Positions 1 to 10,545 are shown, numbered from the stretch's first letter. The stretch: DNA of 64,000 nt from Acidimicrobiaceae bacterium (GCA_016722025.1 JADKGZ010000014.1:1-64000), one strand, 5' to 3'. Numbers and translations: made by a program. The notes: generated from the letters alone by a model not told the origin.

Positions 1-781
1 GCCCGCGCCGGGCAGCAGTGAGAGGCCGCTCAGCCGGGCCAGCTCGTGATCGGGCACCCAGTCGCCCGTGAAGACCACCGTGTCGCACTCGATGCGGCGC
101 CCATCGCTGAGCACGACGGCTTCGACTCTGGCGCCTCCGACGATCTCGGCCACGGCGACGCCGGTGTGGATGGGCACCCGGTGGCGTGCGGCGGTGGCCA
201 CGCGCAGCGGTGCGTAGGTCTGGTGGCGGGGGAGCGGAGTGACCATCGCCGCCACGGTGCAGCCTCCATGAGCGAGCGTGAGGACGGCCGAGAAGCTGAC
301 GTGCTCGGCCCCCACGATGACGGCTCGCGTGCCGACCCGCTGATGGTGCAGCGCCGCGAACTGTTGGAGCGCGCCGGTGGTGAGCACTCCGGCAGGTCGA
401 TCGCCAGGCACCAACCGGGCCGCACGCGGCCGCTCGCGCACCCCGGTGGCCAGCATCACGGCGCCGGCCTGCACCGTCGTCGGCCCTGCGGCGCCCATGG
501 TGGTGACGCTGCCGTCGGCACACGAGTGCACGGTGCGGCCCACCTCGATCTCCACGCCCGCTCGCTTTGCTGTGCGCGTGAGCCGCGCCGCGTAACGCGG
601 GCCGGTGGTGACCCGGTGGAGATCGCGCATGCCGTAGCCGAGGTGGGCGGTGTGGCATGCTGCCCGCCTGCAGTTCGCGTTCGTAGACGACCACGCGGCC
701 TGCGCCGCGACGGCGTAGCTCGATCGCCGCGCTCAGCCCCGCCGGGCCGGCGCCGACGATCACGACGTCTGCCGCACTCAC
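1..781 (-). CDS. FAD/NAD(P)-dependent oxidoreductase, partial, frameshifted
   Basis: A GTG start at 781 gives an N-terminal Rossmann FAD motif, VVIVGAGPAGLSAA, followed by a second segment with LATGVRERPRA and a second nucleotide-binding stretch, VIVGAEHVSFSA. This is the thioredoxin-reductase-like two-dinucleotide fold. The gene runs off the left edge of the window. The reading frame breaks near 655-665, between the AGSM and HTAHLGYG stretches; either side reads cleanly, so I treat it as a sequencing indel. Family knowledge: such flavoproteins commonly accompany FAD glycerol-3-phosphate dehydrogenases and FGGY kinases in glycerol operons, and both lie upstream on the same strand. The exact electron partner is unknown. 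Confidence 0.75.
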   Translation of the reverse strand, partial: MSAADVVIVGAGPAGLSAAIELRRRGAGRVVVYERELQAGSMPHRPPRLRHARSPPGHHRPALRGAAHAHSKASGRGDRGGPHRALVCRRQRHHHGRRRADDGAGRRRDAGHRGARAAACGPVGAWRSTCRSAHHRRAPTVRGAAPSAGRHASRHRGGRARQLLGRPHARSWRLHRGGDGHSAPPPPDLRTAARGHRRTPPGAHPHRRRRGRDRRRRQSRSRRAQRWAPHRVRHGGLHGRLGARSRAGPAERPLTAARRG

Positions 782-841
782 GGCCGTTTCCTCCACTCGC
801 TCATCGGGCCCTGATCGTGCCACACCCGGCGGGAGCCGGGC

Positions 842-2744
842 TCAACTCCTTTCGGTGTCGGCCTCCGGTCGCAGCAGCAGTTCGGGAGAGCCGCTCGGCG
901 CCGCCGGGCCGGCTTGGATGAAGAACACCGGCTGCGAACCCTCCACGCCCTTGAGCTCCATCCCGTCCTGGCGTGTCGCATCCGCAATCGGACCGGCCAA
1001 CGCTTCGGTCACCGCCGACACGGCGATCTGGCCTTCACGAGCAAGCGTGCAGTGGCGGCTGCCGACGTTGACCGTGTCGCCGATGACGGCGTACTGCATC
1101 CTGGCGGACGAACCCATGCGCGGCCACGACGTCGCCCGAGTGCAGCCCGATGCCGAAGTTGAGCCCTGGTAGCGAGCGCTGGAAGAGCAGGTCGTTGAGG
1201 TGCTCGAGGGCGGAGAACAGCCGGCGGGCACAACGCAGCGCGGCTCGAGCATGGTCGTCCTGCGGCAGCGGTGTGCCGAAGACACCGAAGATCTCGTCGC
1301 CCGTGTACTGCAGCACCGTCCCGCCTTCGTCCAGCACCACCTGGGCCATCTGCTCGTAGTACGTGTTGAGCAGCTCGCGCACCTGGCTCGGCTCGAGGCG
1401 AGCGGCAATGGGCGTGAACCCGCGCAGGTCGCAGAACAGCGTGGTGACGGCCACGCGCTCGCCTTCCGAGGCTGCACCGGCGCGGCCGGACGCAACCAGC
1501 TGCTCGGCGACGCTGCGCGGCACGTACTGGGCGAACAGCGCCCGGATGCGCCTGCGCTCACGGACGACTTCGATCTGCCCGGCGACACCCAGCAGCAGCG
1601 CCGCGACGAGCACCGCCACCACCGGCAGCAGTGCAGGGAGCAGGCGACCCCGGTCGGCAACCGCGCGAGCGACCACGAGCCAGGCGATCGATGCGGCGAG
1701 TGCAGCGAGCGCGACGAGCCACCAACGTGTACGGGGGAGCAGCAACACGCCGACGAGGCCGATGACCGCCGCGAGCCACCCGAACAGCGGTGAGGCAGGG
1801 CGTTCGAAGTCGTTGCGCAACAAGGTGTTGACGGCGTTCGCCTCCACCAGCACGGCTGGTAGCGCACCGAGTGGCGTGTCGATGAACGTGGTCTTCGCCG
1901 GATCGACCGTTCCGACCACGATGATGGTGTCGCGGAAGAAGCCCGGCGGCGCGGCGTTGAAGTCGCCGGCCTGCAGCACCCGCGCGTCACCCAGTCGGTC
2001 GAGCTCGGTCGACCACCGGATGCGCAACCAACCGCTCTCCAGCGGCACGTCGGTGTCGCCCAGCCGGACGCTGTTCGCCGTCGGGCGTTCGATGGCCCGC
2101 CCGGTGCCCAGTTCCAGGAGCCGGAGTGCGAGGCCGGGCACCACCGTCTGTGCGGACCGGTCGGCGGTGTCGAAGGCGAACGGTGGTATGTCGACGATGG
2201 CGCCGTCGTCGAGACGCTCGACGCGGGCGAGCCCCGGCACCGTGCGCAGCACGTCGCCGCCATCGATGGCAGGTACTCCCACCCCGGCGAGGGCGCTGGC
2301 CAGTGGGTCGACGCGATAGCTCGTGACCAGCGGGATGCCGCTGGGGGATTCGGTGAGTGCAGGGTCGAGCAGCGGGGCGATTGCGGTCTGTCGCAAGACC
2401 GCCGAGCCGATGACGTTCTGGCGACCGGCGCCACCGTCGCTGAACGCCTGGCTGTCGAAGTCGACGTAGGCGATGGCCCGGGCGCCGTCGCGGGCGGCGA
2501 TGGTGGCGATGTCGCGGTAGTACGTGGCCCGCAGGTGGGCGACCTCCGTGCCGTTGCCTCCCGCCCCCGTCGGAAAAGCGATCACCACCAGTCGAGAGTC
2601 GACGGGCACATCCGTGGGTACCAACCGGTCGGTGACCGCGTCACCGAAGCCGGCTTGCAGACCGGCACCGCAGAGGAGTGCGAGCGTTGCGATTGCGAGC
2701 GAGGTCGCCGCCGAGCGTCGTCGCGCCGAAGTGATCGCGCGCAT
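842..2744 (-). CDS. CHASE2 sensor adenylate/guanylate cyclase (class III), frameshifted
   Basis: Predicted membrane receptor that makes cyclic nucleotide in response to an extracytoplasmic signal. Order: a TM helix near residues 12-32, a large extracytoplasmic CHASE2-like region, a cluster of TM helices around residues 360-430, then a class III cyclase domain with TTLFCDLRGFTP (metal Asp), the GDEIFGVFG loop and, after a frame break, VIGDTVNVGSRH. The frame changes at about 1113-1118; the downstream part continues in another frame to the stop at 842. ATG at 2744 follows the lipoprotein stop by 4 bp, so the two are co-transcribed. It sits inside a glycerol-type operon, which suggests but does not prove coupling to that substrate. 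Base or ligand specificity cannot be read. Confidence 0.85.
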
Positions 2745-2748
2745 CGGA

Positions 2749-4128
2749 TCAGTCCCGTCCCGAGGGCGCGAGCTCGATCGTCGCCAGCACCGCTTCGCAC
2801 GGGGAGCCGAGGACGACGGAGATGAGATCGTTGCCGTCGCCATCGGGTCGCGGCACCTCGACGAATCGCAGCGTCATCCCAGGTGGAACACCGAGTGAGC
2901 GGTCGAGGATGACCACCTCGTCACTGTCGGCAGCCACGTCGATCGCCGTGGCGGAGGTTCCGTTGAGATCGAGCGGGAACGCCGGCGTCACGATGGTGAG
3001 CGGCTCGAGGCCGGTGATGGCCGCGATCAGGTCGTCGGGCATCGGAGGGCTGACCAACGGGACCGGCGCGGTGTACAAGACGCCCCGCCACACCGAGTTG
3101 GCGACGTCGCTGATGACGAGGCAGGTGGCGCCTTCCGCCTCCAGCCGGAGCTGCGATGTTCGCAGGAACGACTCCGCCGTGCTGATGCCCTCGAACCCGG
3201 CGAGCAGGTACAGGCCGCCGCTGCTGCGCTCCGAGTAGTAGGTGGCATCGGCCCGGTGCGGCCCTGTGAACGGCACGGGTTCGGCGGCCGCAGGGGCGGT
3301 GTCGGGTGGTTCGACGGTGAACGTCAACGACTCGGCGACCTCGGCAGCCAGCGGCCGATCTGCGACATCGACGGCGAAGCGATGGCCTCCCAGGTGCAGC
3401 TCGGAGAGCGTGCCCGAGTCGCCGGTGAAGTACAGCTGAGCGAGACCGGTGATCGGGGCGGACAGCGTTGCGTGGCATGCCCTGTCATCGTCGGGCACGC
3501 ATGGCGTTGCCCCGTCGAAGGCGCCGATCGAGTACGTCATCGAGCGGGCCGGAAGGCCGGCGACGGTGGTCTCGACGATCGGTCCGGCCTCGACTCCGGG
3601 TCGGCCAGCGAGCCAGGCCAGCAGATCGTTCGGAGCCGGCTCGGTGACGGTTTCCGTGTACGCGGGGTCGGCGAGCTGGTCGAAGGCGATCGTCGGCGTG
3701 TTGAACACCAACGAGTTGTCCACTTCCGTGACCGTCATCAAGGTCTCGGAGCCGGATGGGTCGCTCATGACGCTCAGGAAGCCCTCCTCCGCCATCGTGT
3801 AGAAGCCGTCGACGGGGAGCTCGAACGTGATCGGCACGATCGGCCCGGCAACCTTGTCGGTTCGATAGGTGCCCGCCGGTAGTGGGGTCTCGTTGCGCGG
3901 GGTCGCCGGTTCGGCCGATCCGCCCGGAGTCGTGTCGGCCCCCGTTGTGTCGGCTCCCGTTGCGTCGGCGATCAGCAAGGTGTCGGCCGGAGAGCCCGAA
4001 CCCGCGATCGTCGACGGCGACGCGGCGCCTTCCACGACGAGGCTGTTGGCCGCGGGTGGCGAGTCGTCGGTGCTGCTGCAGGAGCAGGCGATGAGCCCGA
4101 TGATCACGATGGCGAGGGGAGATCTCAT
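2749..4128 (-). CDS. Secreted lipoprotein of unknown function
   Basis: Starting at ATG 4128 gives a lipoprotein signal peptide, MRSPLAIVIIGLIACSCSS, with lipobox LIAC, then a Ser/Thr/Gly/Pro-rich linker of about 70 residues and a folded domain to about residue 460. Earlier in-frame ATGs exist at about 4137-4140 and 4188. I recognise no family. Two Cys pairs may form disulfides (CVPDDDRAC, and CLV with SPCEAV). It ends 4 bp before the CHASE2 cyclase, so a plausible reading is an extracytoplasmic partner of that sensor, but this is inference from position only. Confidence 0.75.
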   Translation of the reverse strand: MRSPLAIVIIGLIACSCSSTDDSPPAANSLVVEGAASPSTIAGSGSPADTLLIADATGADTTGADTTPGGSAEPATPRNETPLPAGTYRTDKVAGPIVPITFELPVDGFYTMAEEGFLSVMSDPSGSETLMTVTEVDNSLVFNTPTIAFDQLADPAYTETVTEPAPNDLLAWLAGRPGVEAGPIVETTVAGLPARSMTYSIGAFDGATPCVPDDDRACHATLSAPITGLAQLYFTGDSGTLSELHLGGHRFAVDVADRPLAAEVAESLTFTVEPPDTAPAAAEPVPFTGPHRADATYYSERSSGGLYLLAGFEGISTAESFLRTSQLRLEAEGATCLVISDVANSVWRGVLYTAPVPLVSPPMPDDLIAAITGLEPLTIVTPAFPLDLNGTSATAIDVAADSDEVVILDRSLGVPPGMTLRFVEVPRPDGDGNDLISVVLGSPCEAVLATIELAPSGRD

Positions 4129-4258
4129 GGGTTGCATCATCCGTCGGCCGCGAGCGGCCGTCTGTCGCCGGCACAACACAGCGCGCACACTCGACGATGC
4201 CCGCCGATGACCGCGGCGCCCCCTCGTCGCCGCGTGCTGCGCTGCGAGCGGCCCGTGC

Positions 4259-5666
4259 TCACGGCAGGCCCATCCACTCGCTCATCGGGCGGTCGGAGGC
4301 AACGGCGGCGTGAGCGCACACTTCGGCCGCGCAGTAGAAGCCCTGGCATCTGCCCGCCAGCGCACGCGTCCTGCGGCGCAGCCCGTCGACATCGCGGGCC
4401 GGCACCGGTGCGGCGATCGCCGCGTCGATCTCCTCGGCGGTCACCCGTTCGCAGTGGCACACCACCGTGCCCCCTCGCTGGTACGGCCGCTCGCCGGCCT
4501 CGCCGAGAGGTGTGAGCCGGATGGTCGCGAGCTCGTCGAGTGCCTTCGGAGTCGCTGGCATGTGTGTGGCGAGCATCGCCAACGCGTCCTCGGCGAGTGC
4601 CATCGACGAGGTGAGCCCGGTGGACCGGATGCCACCGAGGCAGATGTACCGCGCCGATGGCTCGCACGACAGCTGGTAGTCGCTGTGCTCGGTGGCGGCG
4701 CGGAGCCCGGCGTACACGGCCGTGACCTCCTCGTGCATCAGCGCCGGCAGGATGCGATGCCCCTTGCGCAGCAGGCCGTCGAGGCCGGAGCGGGTGCTGC
4801 CGGTGGCGCCGCGGTCGTCGATGTCATCGGCGGTGGGCCCGAGCATGATGTTGCCGAACACGGTCGGTGCCACCAGCACGCCCTTGGTGTGCGAGGTGGG
4901 CACGGGCAGGATCGTGCGGCCCAGCAGTGGTCGCGCCAGCTTGTCGAACACGATCAGCTCGCCCCGCCGCGGGCGGATGGTGAAGCCGTCGAACCCGAAC
5001 AGTCGGTGCACCGTGTCGCCATGAAGGCCGGCAGCGTTGACGACGAAGCGTGCGCCGATCTCGCGGCCGTCTGCGGCCAGCAGCCGGGTCACCTCCGGGC
5101 CCACCACTGCGTTCGCGATCTCGAACCCGGTGAACAGGCAGCAGCCGTTGGCCACCGCCTCGGTGGCGAACGCGATGGGCGTGCTCCACGGATCGATGAG
5201 GTGCTCGCCGGGCACCAGCATCCCGCCGGTGATGCCGTCACCCAGGTGCGGTTCCATCTCCCGCACGGTCGCGGGATCCACCACCTCGGCATGGTGATAG
5301 CCGTTCGCCGCCGCCTTCTTTTCCAGCGTCGGCAGGTTCGCCGCCTGCTCGTCGTCCCACGCCACCAGCACCGCACCGGTCTCCTCGACCGAGATGCCCA
5401 CCGTGGGGGCGTAGGCCCGCAGCAGTGCGTAGCCACGTGCCACCAGCCGCGACTCGACCGACCCCGGCACCGCATCGAAGCCGGTGTGCAGGATGGCAGT
5501 GTTGGCCTTGCTGGTGCCGGCGCCCACGTCGTTGCGGGCCTCGACCAGGGCCACCGACAGGCGGTGATGGCTGAGCGCGCGCCACCGCACAGCCCACCAC
5601 GCCGGCGCCGACGACGACGACGTCGAACACCGCGTCGCTGGCTGGCCGTGCAGGGGTTCGGCTCAT
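4259..5666 (-). CDS. FAD-dependent glycerol-3-phosphate dehydrogenase with C-terminal BFD [2Fe-2S] domain, frameshifted
   Basis: The N-terminus has a GxGxxG FAD motif (VVVVGAGVVGCAVAR) and a DAO-type oxidoreductase fold. The C-terminus carries a BFD-like iron-sulfur domain with CHCERVTAEEID and CQGFYCA. This architecture is typical of GlpA-type glycerol-3-phosphate dehydrogenases and related 2-hydroxyacid oxidases, which pass electrons to the quinone pool. The ATG at 5666 overlaps the stop of the upstream kinase by one base, so the two are translationally coupled. The frame breaks at about 5574-5583 in a GCGCGC run: two bases appear to be missing between VARA and LSHHR. LhgO-like alternatives cannot be excluded, but the kinase neighbour favours glycerol-3-phosphate. 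Confidence 0.8.
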
Positions 5667-7082
5667 CAGTGATCCATCGTCGCGTCGGCCACGGCTCGCC
5701 AGCGGGCCAAGCGGTGCGCTGCCTCGTCGGCACTGATGGCGGGCTCGACGACGGCGCTCGGCCGCCACGCGTCTGAGGGCGCCGGTAGGCCGGCGCCGAG
5801 TGCGGCGAACGCACCCACGCCCAACGCGGTGGCGTGCGGCGAGGGGTACACCTCCACCGGGCACTGCAGCAGATCGGCCTGCACCTGCAACAGCGTGCGG
5901 CTGCGGGTGAGGCCACCGTCGACGCGCAGGCGAGTGAGCGGTGCGCACAGGTCGCGACCAGCGGCCTGCGCCAGCAACGCCACCTGAGCGGCGATGCCAT
6001 CGATGGCGGCGCGCACCAGGTGGCCGCGCTCGGTGCCCAACGACATGCCGGTGAACGCCGCCTTCGCATGCGGCTTCCAGTACGGCGCGGCCAGCCCGGC
6101 CAACGCCGGAACGAACGTGACCCCGGCGGCATCCGCGACACCGCCGCCCAAGTGGTCGAGGTCGGCGGGCTCGCTCATGATGCCCATGTCGATCAACCAG
6201 CTCACCGCCGCGCCAACGGTGTACACCTGGCCGTCGAGGCACCAGGTGAGCTCGTCGCCCAACCGCCAGGCGGGGCACCCGACGAGCCCGTTCGTCGAGC
6301 GGGTCGGCGTGCTGCCGGTGCAGGCCAGCATGAATGCTCCGGTGCCGTACGTGCACTTCGCTTCCCCGGCGGTGTGGCAGCCCTCGGCGAACAGCGCCGC
6401 CTGCTGATCGACGCATGCCCCGGTGATGGGCACGTTGCCGCCGAACGTGCTGCACTCGCCCAGCGGTTGCGCGTTGCCGACCACCGTTGGCAGATCGGCG
6501 GCGTGCAATCCGAAGATGGCACACGCCTCGTCGCTCCACGAGCCGGTCTCCAGATCCAGCAGCAGCGTGCGCCCAGCGGTGGCCACGTCGGTGACGAAAG
6601 CTCCACACAGCCGGTGCAGCAGCCAGGTGTCGGTGGTGGTGATGGTGAGCTGCGCTGCCACTCGTTCGCGCAGCCACGCCATCTTCGGCGCCACGAAGTA
6701 CGGGTCGAGCTCCAGCCCGGTGAGGTGCGCCAGCCGTGGCCCGTGGTGCGCGAGGGCATCGCAGATGCTGCTCGAGCGGCGGTCCTGCCACACGATGGCC
6801 GGGCCCTCGGGGCGGCCGGTCGCGCGATCCCACGCCATCACGGTCTCGCCCTGGTTGGCCAACCCGATCGCATGCAGCGCCGGGCGCCCGGCAGCGGCCA
6901 GCGCCTGCTCGCCGGCGGCAACGACGCTGGTCCACAGCGCGTCGGCGTCCAGTTCCACGCCTCCGTCCGCAGTGGCGTGCACGACTACCGGCACCTCTGC
7001 CAGCCCCGATCACGCTGCCGTCGTCGGCCACCACTACAGCCTTGGTGGCCGACGTGCCTTGATCGATCGCCAACACCGCCAT
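5666..7082 (-). CDS. FGGY-family carbohydrate kinase (glycerol kinase-like), frameshifted
   Basis: Phosphorylates a sugar or polyol, most likely glycerol given the following dehydrogenase. The start MAVLAIDQGTSATKAVVV holds the phosphate-1 loop of the ASKHA fold. Later stretches include IGLANQGETVMAWDR, the YGTGAF motif and RVDGGLTRSRTLLQ (adenosine motif). About 470 residues, normal for the family. The frame breaks inside a four-G run (CCCC on the plus strand, 7004-7007): removing one G restores the reading through VPVVVHATADGG. A TAGTGT box ends 6 nt before the ATG, implying a leaderless mRNA for the operon. Confidence 0.82.
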
Positions 7083-7088
7083 CCCCGC

Positions 7089-7094
7089 ACACTA
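7089..7094 (-). promoter_or_regulatory. -10-like box of the kinase operon (leaderless)
   Basis: TAGTGT on the minus strand, 6 nt before the ATG at 7082. Transcription would start at or next to the start codon. Confidence 0.45.
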
Positions 7095-7153
7095 GGCGGC
7101 CCGCCCGCCACCACGCCGTGGCGCCCGCCGCACGACGGCGCCTGCTGCCTCCC

Positions 7154-7159
7154 TAGGAT
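7154..7159 (+). promoter_or_regulatory. -10-like box of the DUF2461 gene (leaderless)
   Basis: TAGGAT, 6 nt before the ATG at 7166; no Shine-Dalgarno sequence fits between them. Confidence 0.45.
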
Positions 7160-7165
7160 CCGGGC

Positions 7166-7831
7166 ATGGCGTTCACCGGCTTCCCCCACGAGGCATTCGC
7201 GTTCTACGAACGGCTCGCCGCCGACAACTCGCGCACCTTCTGGCTGGCCAACAAGGCCGTGTTCGAGGCCGCAGTGCGAACCCCGATGGTCGAGCTGACC
7301 GAGACGCTCGGTGACCACGGACCGTTCCACATCTTCCGCCCGAACCGCGACGTGCGTTTCGCCAAGGACAAGACCCCGTACAAGGACCACATGGGCGCGT
7401 ACAGCGAGAGCGAGGGCGGTGCCGGCTACTACATCCACTTGGGCGCATCGGGCATCCTCACCGGCTGCGGGTACTACGACATGGCGGCGGATCAGCTCGA
7501 ACGGTTCCGCGCGGCCGTGGACGCATCGGCCACCGGCGAGGACATCGCAGCGAAGTGCGCCGCGGTCGCGAGGCAGGGCTTGCGCCTCGGCGCGATGAGC
7601 GAGCTGAAGACCGCGCCACGGGGCTACCCGAAGGACCACCCGCGCATCGAACTGCTGCGCCGCAAGGGCCTGATCGTCACCCAGGAGTGGCCGCTGGCGA
7701 AGTGGATGCACACCAAGCAGGTCGTCACGCGCATCCGCGGCGCCTGGTCGGCCGCTGATGAGGTGACGGAGTGGCTCGACACCCACGTCGGCCCCAGCAC
7801 GTTGCCGCCGGGCGACGCCTACGATCGCTGA
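7166..7831 (+). CDS. DUF2461 family protein
   Basis: 221-residue cytosolic protein of the DUF2461 (TIGR02453-like) family. Visible family features are the FYERLAADNSRTFWLANK start, the FRPNRDVRFAKDKTPYK stretch (residues about 52-68), and YYIHLGASGI. The family is widespread but of unknown biochemical role. The gene is intact and leaderless by its -10 spacing, divergent from the glycerol-type operon, and convergent with the HerA-like gene. Nothing nearby suggests a pathway. Confidence 0.85.
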   Translation: MAFTGFPHEAFAFYERLAADNSRTFWLANKAVFEAAVRTPMVELTETLGDHGPFHIFRPNRDVRFAKDKTPYKDHMGAYSESEGGAGYYIHLGASGILTGCGYYDMAADQLERFRAAVDASATGEDIAAKCAAVARQGLRLGAMSELKTAPRGYPKDHPRIELLRRKGLIVTQEWPLAKWMHTKQVVTRIRGAWSAADEVTEWLDTHVGPSTLPPGDAYDR

Positions 7832-8089
7832 GCCGCCGCCCGACATCGGGCACGCCCGACCCGGTGCCGATCACCTGAGGCGGGGTCCTCGCTGCGGTAC
7901 GGATGTGTTCATCTCGTGGCACGGAAACTCCGGTTGGCACCCCCCGCAACCACAGATGCCGTTGCCGTCGAGCGAGTCCACACTGGCGGTCGGAACGGGA
8001 GGGCTGAAGCCCACCACCCAGCGCAGTCGGTGCGCACCGGTGCGGCACCCACGCCCGTGAGTCCGGCGAACCAAGCCCGCCTGCGGGTC

Positions 8090-8114
8090 GATTCCCGATC
8101 AGGCGACGGGGATC
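8090..8114 (-). terminator. Hairpin around the HerA-like gene stop codon
   Basis: An 8-bp stem with one wobble pair (gattcccg with cggggatc) encloses a 9-nt loop containing the stop codon at 8099-8101. There is no U tract. A second short hairpin (7838-7851) follows the convergent DUF2461 gene. Confidence 0.4.
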
Positions 8115-10531
8115 CAGACCAGGCAGAGCTGAGTGACCTTCACGTCGCTCTTCTCCAGCGGGATGGGCACGGTGGTGATGTCCTTCGCCACGTTCATCCA
8201 CTTCGCGTCGATGTCGGTGACCTCCTGCGCGAGGTCGGCTGCGAGGTCTTCCATCTGCTGGTGCAGCAGCTGGATCTTGTTCTCGGCAGCGTCGAGCCGT
8301 TCGCCGGAGGCAGCGGTGCGGCCGCGCTTGCCGGCGGCGGTGCCGGCCTTGCCGAACACCGAACCGAGCATGCCGCCGCGCGACTTGCGACCGCCGAACA
8401 GGTCGCCGAGGATGGACCCGGCAGTCGAGAACAGCTCGTCGTTCCGGCGACCCTTCTGCTCGGCCTCCAGCACGTCGGCGCGATCCTCCGCCGCCTGCAG
8501 TTGGGTGTGCAGCGAGGTGACCTTGGCCTGGTACTTGTCGCGCAGCTTGGCGGTGTCGGCATCGCCCTTCGCGTCGGCCGCCTGGTAGCAGCGCTGGTAG
8601 AACGCGTCGGCGGTCTCGCCGGGGCGGCTGTAGAGCTTGAGCTGCTTGTTGACCTGCAGCTCGATGCTGCGGCTGCGCACCAGATGGTCGATGAGGTCGC
8701 GCTCGACGCCGGTCCAGAACGTCTTGTTCTTCAGCGGAGCCCTGGTGAGCTGGTACGTGATGCTGGGTGGCACTTCCACCCGCAGGTCGCGGTCGTCGTA
8801 GTCGACGGCGACAGCGCGCGACGGATCGACCTGCTCGCCCACCGGGAACAGCACGGCTTCGTACTCCTCGTCGTGGATCAGGTCGGCCTTGTCGTCGTCG
8901 TAGCGCAGCGCCAAGCGGGCCACGACGGCCGGCTGGAAGCGAGTGCCACGCGGGTCGCCGCCCACGGCCGTGAGCCATGGCGCGGCGACGTCGGCCCACC
9001 GGATGGCGACGCCCGACGCGACTTCCTGCATCACCGGCGATTCATCGGCGGCCAGAGCGCCGGCGGGCGCGGGGGCGATGGTGGCGGCGGGGCCCGATGG
9101 TGGCGGCAAGGGGGCGGCCGCAGGGGCGGCGTCGGCGGCCGCGGCGGGGGAGCCCTTCTGGCCGGCCATCAGCACTGCGATCTGGTCGCGCGTGAGCGGG
9201 CCGCGCAGGTAGCTCATCGCCCAGCGGGTGGTGAACACCTCCGGTTGGTCCTTGCCCGCTCGACGGAGCACGAACTCGCGCTTGGCGAGCCCGCTGATGG
9301 TGTCGCCGATCGCCCCCACATCGACTCCGCCGGCAGCGGCACTCATGCCATCGAGCAGGCGCTGCTTGTCGCGGTCGGTCTGCAAGCGACCGATCATCCA
9401 CGTGCCGGCGTTCGACAGCGCCTTGTAGTCCACGTCGACCGGGTTCTGCGTGCTGAGCACCACACCGACGCCGAAGGCCCGCGCCTGCTTCATCAGCGTC
9501 ATGATCGGCTTCTTCGTGGGGGGCATGGCAGTGGGTGGCAGGTAACCGGCCACCTCGTCCATGTACAGCAGCGCGCGCAGATCGGTGGTGCCGCTCTGCT
9601 TGCGCATCCACGTGACCAGCTTCGACAGGATGAGCGTGGTGACGAACTGCCGCTCCTGGTCGCTGAGGTGTGCCGTGGTGACGATGGCGCATCGCGGCTT
9701 GCCGTCGGGCGAGTGCAGCATCGTGTCGAGGTCGAGCGGCGGCCCGTTCATCCACGCGCTGAACGATGGCGACGCGAGCAGGCCGTTGAGCCGCATCGCG
9801 AACGCCGTGCGGTCCTTGGGCGGGAAGAACTGATCGAGCTCGAACACACCCAGCTTGCGGATGGGCGGGTTCATGACCATGCCGACCAACGTGGGCAGGT
9901 CCAGGTCGCGGCCGGCGTTCCACTCGTGGTGGATCAGGTTGCTGAGCAGGATGTGCTCGCGGCTGCTCAGGGGGTCGGCCTCGATGTCGACCAGGCTGAG
10001 CAAGCCCGACACGAAGCCTTCGATCTCGTCGCCCACGATCTCGGGGTCGGCGCCGGCAGTGGGTGCCCGCAGCGAGCCGATGATGTCGAGCCCCACGCCG
10101 GCGTTCGAGCCCGGTGTGTAGATCGTGAACTCGGCTCGTGCGCGCAACGCTGCGATGCGATCCGGGCCGAGGCCCCAGCCGGCCAGGCCGTCGGTCCATG
10201 CCTTCGCCTGCGCGGCTGCGAACTCGGGCACGGTGGCGCCCGCCTTGCCGGCATCGCCTTCGTTGACCCACGGCTCGAAGTCGATCGCGGCGAGCGCGGG
10301 GAACGTGAGGCACAGGTTGGTGAGATCGCCCTTCGGGTCGATCAGCAGCGTCGGCACGCCCGCCGACAACGCCTCCTCGATGAGCACGATGCCCAGGCCG
10401 GTCTTTCCCGACCCGGTCATGCCCACGATCACGCCGTGCGTGGTGAAGTCGCCGCTGGGCAGCAGCACGTTCTTGTCCGTGCGCGAGTGCTGAGCAGGAT
10501 CGATCAACCCGCCGAGAAACAGTTCAGCCAT
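8099..10531 (-). CDS. HerA-like (DUF853 family) ATPase
   Basis: 810-residue FtsK/HerA-superfamily P-loop ATPase. Walker A is GMTGSGKT at residues 37-44, and Walker B-like LLYMDEVAGYLPP lies near residue 320. The middle has an Ala/Pro-rich linker, followed by a C-terminal region with two coiled-coil stretches (TAKLRDKYQAKVTSLHT and AENKIQLLHQQ) and a Gly/Lys/Arg-rich loop. DUF853 members are annotated as DNA double-strand-break-repair or translocase ATPases, but their role is not settled. No NurA-like nuclease is visible nearby. The start MAELFLGG at 10531 is preferred over one 20 codons upstream because TACCGT lies 8 nt before it. Confidence 0.85.
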   Translation of the reverse strand: MAELFLGGLIDPAQHSRTDKNVLLPSGDFTTHGVIVGMTGSGKTGLGIVLIEEALSAGVPTLLIDPKGDLTNLCLTFPALAAIDFEPWVNEGDAGKAGATVPEFAAAQAKAWTDGLAGWGLGPDRIAALRARAEFTIYTPGSNAGVGLDIIGSLRAPTAGADPEIVGDEIEGFVSGLLSLVDIEADPLSSREHILLSNLIHHEWNAGRDLDLPTLVGMVMNPPIRKLGVFELDQFFPPKDRTAFAMRLNGLLASPSFSAWMNGPPLDLDTMLHSPDGKPRCAIVTTAHLSDQERQFVTTLILSKLVTWMRKQSGTTDLRALLYMDEVAGYLPPTAMPPTKKPIMTLMKQARAFGVGVVLSTQNPVDVDYKALSNAGTWMIGRLQTDRDKQRLLDGMSAAAGGVDVGAIGDTISGLAKREFVLRRAGKDQPEVFTTRWAMSYLRGPLTRDQIAVLMAGQKGSPAAAADAAPAAAPLPPPSGPAATIAPAPAGALAADESPVMQEVASGVAIRWADVAAPWLTAVGGDPRGTRFQPAVVARLALRYDDDKADLIHDEEYEAVLFPVGEQVDPSRAVAVDYDDRDLRVEVPPSITYQLTRAPLKNKTFWTGVERDLIDHLVRSRSIELQVNKQLKLYSRPGETADAFYQRCYQAADAKGDADTAKLRDKYQAKVTSLHTQLQAAEDRADVLEAEQKGRRNDELFSTAGSILGDLFGGRKSRGGMLGSVFGKAGTAAGKRGRTAASGERLDAAENKIQLLHQQMEDLAADLAQEVTDIDAKWMNVAKDITTVPIPLEKSDVKVTQLCLVWIPVA

Positions 10532-10539
10532 AGCTCGCC

Positions 10540-10545
10540 ACGGTA
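10540..10545 (-). promoter_or_regulatory. -10-like box of the HerA-like gene
   Basis: TACCGT on the minus strand, 8 nt before the ATG at 10531; this supports the shorter start. Confidence 0.4.

Noticed and set aside
7871..8074. Minus-strand open frame, 67 residues with GICGCGGCQPEFPC
   Set aside because: No start context, no homology I recognise, and it lies in a convergent gap with hairpins. It could be real but is not supported.
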